The translations under genes and the position numbers were made by a program. Below are positions 57,544 through 64,000 of a stretch of DNA of 64,000 nt, piece by piece; positions within the stretch are counted from its first letter, which is position 1; each line of letters opens with the position of its first letter. The notes below the pieces were generated by a model. The model saw only the letters and a list, made by a program, of their open reading frames with translations. It was not told where the DNA came from and made no database searches. Location of the stretch: the NCBI RefSeq assembly GCF_000247815.1, contig NW_004775881.1:974217-1038216 (forward strand), written 5' to 3'. Origin of the DNA: Ficedula albicollis (taxonomy: Eukaryota > Chordata > Aves > Passeriformes > Muscicapidae).

Positions 57544-58959
57544 CTGTCATATAAAGCAAAATAGAGCTTAATAAAAGATTTTAGACATTAAAAAATTTGC
57601 CTTTATTTGATCTTATAAGTAAATAAGCTAAATAAGTAAAACCCACACAATTCCCAGCTTTGGAAAAAGTTTTACCTACCCATTTTCTTCTGGGACAAAA
57701 CCAGAAAGAGTTGAGATATTGAAAACTATGCCTTCAATATGGCAAAATTCATACTAAGCTTTAAACAGTAGTAAAATCCATCTGGTTCATTATGACAGCA
57801 AGTTTAGAGAATACATAAATCACTTTTTTCAAGAGTACACTTATGGACTGCAACTAAAGGCTTTCCCCCTTGCTTTCAAAAGCCCCTTCATTTCCATACA
57901 TGGAATACAGTCTGCAGTCTCTGTCTGGAGTATATGAATACTAAAAATGCCAAGATATGCACCCTGAAAATTCCAGCACTAGGATACTTAATCACTACTG
58001 AGTTATTCTTAAATTTAACTTTTCAAAATGCTCCCATTTTTTCTTCTAGGAAACTAAGAAGGTCCATTTCCTTTTTAGGAATTTTCATTGTTTCAAGTCC
58101 AGGTACGGCACTTTTGTGACCAAAGTCTCCTTCCATTTACAAATCAAATTTCAAATGAACAGCATGAAACAGCAGCTACCTCTGTCATAACTTAAAGTGT
58201 TAGTTTAAGTAATTTAAACAGAGAGATTATATGTTTATAATAACCGTATACATGTATTAAACTATATACAAGGAGCATAAATATGAAAACAATTGAAGGA
58301 ACAATAAAAGGGTAAAAATGCAGGATGATGAATAAGGAATTATACATATCATCAACCAAAAAGAAGCAGTATGTCTTATTTGCCAAGGAACACATCAAAA
58401 CATCGGACTGTGGAAAGAGAAACTCGGCTGTTTACAGTAAAATAGCAAAAAAAGCTATACTGTTTTGAATCAATTAATAAAGTTTTCTATAATGTCTGCT
58501 CCAATCTACAAAAAAAATTCTAGCACTTGCACATGCAAGTACTTGCCTAAACTACTCTCCAAAATCAGACATGTATGAGGGCTGAGGAAAACTAAAGTCT
58601 AAAAATCACTTGAGTATTAATAGTGCTTTTTTTTTTCCAGAATGTAGATTTATGATTTTAAGCGGGCAATTTACACAAATTCTGTCCACTCAGGCACCCA
58701 AAAGTTTCACAGGTGCCTACAGCTTGTCTTAGAGGTATCTAAGTGACTAAACTACTGTGCCTGCACATGCTCAAAGGTGGAAAATTCTTTAGTAAGCCAA
58801 ATGTTTAGACTTATTTCTTTACTAAAACTGTCTGAGACTTACAAATGGAGTATTACTAATCCAAGTCTTCTGTGGTGTCTCATATTTTTAGCTCTGAGGA
58901 CATCTACCACACACCAAAAGTCAAGTCAAACAGCTCAGTTCACAGGATTGCAGAATGGC

Positions 58960-59300
58960 TGCAGCTGTTGGGCACCTCCAAGGTGCAATCCTTGCTCACT
59001 CTAAAACAGAGTGCCACGACTGCATACTGTTGACTTTTGAATGTCTCCAGAGACAGAGACTACCCAACCTCTCTGGACAACCTGTGCCAATACTTAGTAA
59101 CTATTAGAGTTTGAAGGAGAAAAAAAAAAAAGTGTTTGCTAATGTTTAAACAGAATTTCTTGTACATTCATTTGCACCCACTGCCTCCTGTCCTGTCACT
59201 GGACACAACAGAGAAGACTTCTTTGTTTTGCCCACCTCTACTTGCTCACACTAGTATTTACACTGATTGGTAGGACTGAGCATTCTCTTTCTCAGGCTGA
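58960..59300 (-). mobile_element. CR1 3'-region fragment, minus strand
   Basis: Plus-strand text reads CAACCTCTCTGGACAACCTG, CAGAATTTCTT and CTGCCTCCTGTCCTGTCACT in that order. This is the usual order of the CR1 3' region read in reverse. Interrupted by an A-rich run near 59120; ends approximate. Confidence 0.7.
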
Positions 59301-59419
59301 AATATCCATGCTGTAGACTCTCCTGGGCCTTAGCCCCAAGCTGTATAACCCCACACTAACAACTCCTCAGGAAGCAAAACCTCTGGCAACTTACTTTTCC
59401 TGTGGCAATTTTATTAAGG

Positions 59420-59646
59420 CTCAGACTGCACATCCAGAAACATTTCTTTATGTAGAGGGTGGTGAAACACAGGAACAGGTTTCCTCAAGAGGTGGTCAAT
59501 GCTCCAAGCCTTTTCATGTTTAAGAGGCATTTGGCAATGCCCTTAACAACACACATTAGCTTTAGGTCAGTTCTGAAGTGGTCAGGCACTTGGTCTAGAT
59601 GATATTTGCAGATCCCATGCAAGCCAAACTGTTCTATGATTCTATT
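59420..59646 (+). mobile_element. CR1 3'-end fragment, plus strand
   Basis: TAGAGGGTGGTGAAACACAG, TTTCCTCAAGAGGTGG and a terminal TTCTATGATTCTA correspond to the last part of CR1 ORF2 and its 3' octamer-like tail. It lies next to the oppositely oriented fragment at 58960-59300. Confidence 0.8.
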
Positions 59647-60391
59647 TTTATATGCTCAGCTTCTTTTAATCTCCACTTTTTTTCATGTCCCACAGCTGCC
59701 CATAGTGACTAGAAAAGATTTGTTTTCAGTATTGGACAATTTCACTTCTACAACACAACAGTCCAAATGCTTGTCCAGGAGTCCAAAAGCTGAGCTCTGT
59801 ACCCTTCTCAGTCTCAGGGGATATTGGGGAGGTGAAAACTCATATCCTTCACTCCCTAGGTGAATGCCATTGCCATAAGGCAGCATTACACATCACAAAC
59901 TTTATGTGCATCATCTACCACAGGGGCATCTGCTACACCTTTGTGGAGCTGTGAAATGAAAATGAAGAATTTCATGCCATAGTAACAGGGCCAGTATAAA
60001 GGTACCAATTTGCTTAGCATTCTCTCAGAAAAAACAAGTTCTGAACACTGGACCCTGCTCCCCAAACTGGATTGGATTGTATCCAGTAACCCCTAGTGAT
60101 GAATGCATGGTTTATGGAATACAGCTAGCATTCACACCAATTGCCTTCTGAAGACAGAAACCACAAACATTGAAACTGAATAGTTTCCTCAGTCCTTTTA
60201 ACAGAATTCTTAGGAAGGGGCTGGAGGATCCCAGAAGAGGTCTGCTCTGTTTCTGCTCAATAATAGCTTGCAGAGACTTTTCTTCTCGGTGCTCACATGA
60301 TTTCAATTTAAATATGAACAAGCACTCCTACTATTTATCATCCTACACGGAAAAATACCACAAGCTGATTATCCATTTGCCATGTTCCCAC

Positions 60392-60678
60392 CTGATAAAA
60401 ATCTTGAGTAAACACGGGAGGGTTATCATTGATGTCCAAAACAAGGATGGCAAGTTCGGCTTCTGTTTGATGCACAGAATCTGAAACTATGATATGCAGC
60501 ATATACACCGCAGTTTCTTCAAAATCTAATGGTTCCACCACTATGATGACACCAGTGTGTTGATCAATGGCAAATTTCATCTCAGGACTATTATCATAAA
60601 TAAAACCAAACTGAAGGGCTGGTCTGGAGTCTGCATCACTTGCTGACACTTGAGTCACTATAAAACCAGGCAAGGCAT
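60392..60678 (-). CDS. DCHS2: DCHS2-like cadherin, internal exon
   Basis: 287-nt exon with acceptor ATTGTTTCAG (AG at 60680-60679) and donor GTGGGA (GT at 60391-60390). Its first two bases complete an Asn codon, giving VPEN-ALPGFIVTQVSASDAD. It encodes almost a whole cadherin repeat: SASDADS, the FAIDQHTGVI turn, PLDFEE and the linker VLDINDNPPVFTQDFY. It ends in phase 0. DINDNPP and D-x-D motifs are the calcium-ligand signatures of the family. All are intact here. Confidence 0.88.
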
Positions 60679-62145
60679 CTGAAACAATAATTTTGAGAAT
60701 AAGTCAGAGTTAAAAGATAATACCACAATTTCTGAAGGTTTTGCCTATTTTGTAATATAGGATCTTGGATATATGTAATCTTTCTGTATAGTTTTAATGC
60801 ATTTAAATGTTGTGTTTTACAATAATCACAATATTCAGATAAACTATGGAAACAGTAGTGGATTTCTTCAAAGGTATGTGCGGTACCCCAATTTTAATTT
60901 GGATTTTCTTTAGACTTTCCCAGATCCAGTGTAGTCATAACAGTTTCTTCAATAGCAGCAAGAACTTACATGGTTTTCCAGAAGCATTTAGGAGACATGT
61001 ATTTATTGAACAATGCCACAAGAATATTTGACTGAGGCAGAGACCCCAATCTGTGCAGAACCAGCAAATGAAATTCTGGAGCTTTTCCAAAGGAGGAGAA
61101 GGCCACTAAAGATAAACAAGGCCTTCAGACAGACCTACATGGCAGAAAAATATGAAGAGATCAAGGTATAGGCCTATTAAATCAAGAAACTGGATACAGA
61201 CAGCTTTTGTCATGGGCCAAGTTGAAAGTACCAGAGATTGCAAACTGAACCTATCAGTGATCATTTTACAATGTCTGGAACTAACAGAAGCTAAACCATT
61301 TCTTGTTTGCATGCCTGGGGCATGAAGCCTCAAAAATACTGTGCCATGTCCTAAAGCTAGTGTTCTTAAATGGAATAAAAAAAACTAATTAAGTAACCAG
61401 TAGTTTACAGCTGCTGTGCATCAATGAATTCTGTACTTGTCATTACCAGTGGCAGGTAAATTTAGGAAAGACTAAAACATATCAGAAAAGACAAACTTGA
61501 TTATCTTTTGTTAACAGGAGTACTGGTGTTTATAATTTTTCTGCTGTATACCTTAATGCCTTCACATTTATCATGCTTGCATTTGAAAAATACAGCCTTA
61601 GAACTCAAGCTGTGCAAATGTTGAGCTAATGTCACATAATACACAAGATGTATGCTGGGATGAGAACTCAGGAGGTCCTGAGTCCTTCTCTTAGTGATCA
61701 TCAACTGGATCTAGCTATAGAGTTTGATTAACACTTCATTCAAATTTATAGGAAGTATTTCTTTCATCACAATGAAGTTCAAAATGTCTCATTTCTAGCA
61801 ATGTTTGTTTTAGCACCAAATATTTTTACTGGAGAAGAGCAGAAGTTGAAGACATATGAAGAGTACAATACTGAAAATGAACAGATTAAAATTGTACTTC
61901 TGCAGATTTTTTTCCCTCCTTCTGAATACCTGTGGTTTTATTCCAAACTATTCTTAAACACGATGTCTAAAAGAGTAAAAATAATGCCTCTGAGAATAAA
62001 AGATCACAATTTAATTTGATATTTCAGCTTTAATGCTATCCATTATAGCTTTTACTACAGTTGTTTGGTTACACAAATCACCAAAAGCACTACATCATTA
62101 TCTGAGAATTCCTAGCCTTAACAAAACTTAGCTTAACACACTTAC

Positions 62146-62276
62146 TTTCTGGGACCTCCACTTCACCTAGTGGTTGGACAACTGGAGCATTGTCATTAAC
62201 ATCTAACACTTGTATCCTCACAACACTTGTAGCAGAGAGTCTGGGGTTTCCTTTATCAGCAGCTTGTACAACCAAC
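62146..62276 (-). CDS. DCHS2: DCHS2-like cadherin, internal exon (most 5' in window)
   Basis: 131-nt exon with acceptor TTAATTGTAG (AG at 62278-62277) and donor GTAAGT (GT at 62145-62144). It starts with the last base of a codon and reads LVVQAADKGNPRLSATSVVR, then IQVLDVNDNAPVVQPLGEVE and VPE, the end of one cadherin repeat, its DVNDNAP linker and the start of the next. It ends one base into the Asn codon completed at 60678. The rest of the gene, encoding many more repeats, must lie beyond 64000. Confidence 0.85.
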
Positions 62277-64000
62277 CTACAATTAAAGGAGGAACTAATT
62301 GTCACTTTCGATCAGAAATCACTAAATTATACACCACTATTATAAGCAAGGGAAATTTTAAATCCACAAAGATTAACCATTTCTGTTCCTCATTGCAACT
62401 CATAAATTCCATCTCTCTTTCTGTAACGTTGACTGTGCACAGTTTTACTTTTTGGTTTTGCAGGAAAGATATCCAAGAGATTCTACATGGCAAAAGAATA
62501 GTAAAATCATACAAAGAAAAGGAAGTGTTAATCTCTACTCATTTCATCCAATTTCATATCAAATGTAAGTGGCTAAACAACTCTTTCAAATAAGAGACAG
62601 TTCTCCTGTTGATAATTCAGAGCAGGAATTAAAACTCTAGTATTAAATTATGATTTCCAGGAGCCTGACTCTCCTCATTGTTTATAAAGGGACAAAAGGG
62701 ATGTGGAACTCAGAAAATACAAAAACATCCAAAATGGTATTCAACTAGAATGCCTGCAGACACAGAGTAGCCCTTACATTATAAATGCAAGTGATAAAGT
62801 GAAAATCCTGAATACATGTGCCATTTGGCAAAGTTTCCACTGATTTTAGTGGGATCAGAATCTTGCTATCAGATTAGATGAGTTTTGATTCTACACTTCC
62901 ATTTCACATCTGCATAAAGATGGGTTGTAAATTCTGTAAACAATCTTTTCATTTCCACAAACAATGTAGCAAAGAAAATGGTAAGCAGCAACATGACAAA
63001 CATGGATAAAAGTTTTACTCTACATGGGAAGCAGCTTCTGAACAATGAAAAGCAAATGTAAGCTGTGATTATTTGGAAGACTTTATCACTTTCCAGTAGG
63101 GAAGATTCCAGACAGGAATTCAAAATTAAATCTAACTCAACAGGTGATCTTTAAAAAAAGTCAAAGCTGAGCATCTCAATGAAATGTTTTATGTACTAAC
63201 ATCTGTTTTCATGTTGCACCATATTTTTTTTTTGCCTCCCTGAAGATCTTCTAATCACTTCATTTCTCCCTCTTTCTTCTAAGTAACAGTTAAAGTGTCA
63301 AATAGATATTACTTCCTAAATATTCACTTGACAGTATGGAATACGAAATCTCTAACTCAAGCTGTGGCTTGCAGCATTTCCATTCCTTAACCACACTAGC
63401 TCTACTCTGGGTATCTTTGTGGTTTCTGATCCAACAGAAGACTATTTAATTTCCAGGTTGGTATTCAATCAGTGACCATGCATAATTCCATATAGAAAGC
63501 GTATTTTTTCTAGAATTAATATTGGTAAGGTATACATATGGAAATATTTTATTAAAAATAATCACTTTCTAAGGTTTCAGGAAAAAATCCCTCTCATAAA
63601 AACATTTTGGCTTAGGCATTAAAATTAAGGTTCTGTCAACACTTTCATTATAAGCCCTGTTGTAAGGGACTTACAACTTCTGGGATGAAAATGTTCAATT
63701 CATACATATAATCAATTCCTCGAAAATTGGAAAAAAACAACAGTAACATTTTGACATCAAACAGGAAAATAATTTTGAAAGCTTCTTTTGCTATTCACTT
63801 TTTGCCTAACAATGTACAGATTAATAACTTATTTTAGAGAGAAGGAATATGAAGCTACAGATTGCCTGAACAAACTGTAAAACTGAAAGTCTAGAATTCA
63901 AACATAGATATTGAAATAAATCAGGCTCCTGGTTAAAGAGAGATATGAGAATTATTGTGCTCCCCGTGTTCAACATTTCGTCAACAGCAAACATCCTTCC
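62277..64000 (-). other. DCHS2 intron, continuing beyond the window
   Basis: No further cadherin exon is visible on the minus strand between 62277 and 64000. The frame 62869-63123 has a hydrophobic run but no flanking splice sites in phase and no cadherin motif. Confidence 0.65.

Larger units (their letters stand above)
57544..60391 (-). other. DCHS2 intron
   Basis: Minus-strand intron of 2848 bp, bounded by GTGGGA at its start (60391) and ACAG at its end (57544). It contains two short CR1 fragments near 58960-59646; the rest is AT-rich sequence with nothing else recognised. Confidence 0.75.

Overview
The window looks like avian, probably songbird, nuclear DNA. It carries CR1-type LINE fragments, many solo LTRs of several endogenous-retrovirus (ERV) families, AT-rich non-coding DNA, and short coding exons with clear GT-AG introns. 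There is no sign of bacterial gene organisation: no operons, tRNA, rRNA or CRISPR array.

Host genes lie only in the last quarter, all on the minus strand. Four phase-compatible exons (62276-62146, 60678-60392, 57543-57405, 56019-53393) form the 3' end of a giant dachsous-type cadherin, most likely DCHS2 (PCDH23). They encode the last cadherin repeats, one membrane span and a long cytoplasmic tail. An in-frame TGA at 53903-53905 interrupts the tail, yet 169 more open codons follow, including a segment that looks conserved. Downstream, two further exons (52294-52069 and 51082-50855) splice in matching phase and belong to a spliced gene I cannot name.

The first 50 kb is intergenic and dominated by ERV debris. 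A TGTCCTGG...CAACA LTR family occurs at 882-1730, 27142-27937 and 47.7-48.3 kb, with relatives at 17.4-18.1 and 29.7-30.8 kb; two copies have 5-bp target duplications. At 32.9-41.8 kb a decayed plus-strand betaretrovirus-like element (LTR, gag, pro, pol, LTR) is broken by LTR material and by a minus-strand gammaretrovirus-like element. The latter keeps only env plus a three-copy LTR-gag array.

Three pure poly-C tracts of about 290-370 nt (9567-9939, 38549-38908, 47894-48180) and many near-perfect local duplications recur. Three duplication loci share a block order in which a short segment is revisited at each junction. Either this is template switching or slippage within LTRs, or the assembly walked false loops. 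That question decides how far the accessory part of this sequence can be trusted.
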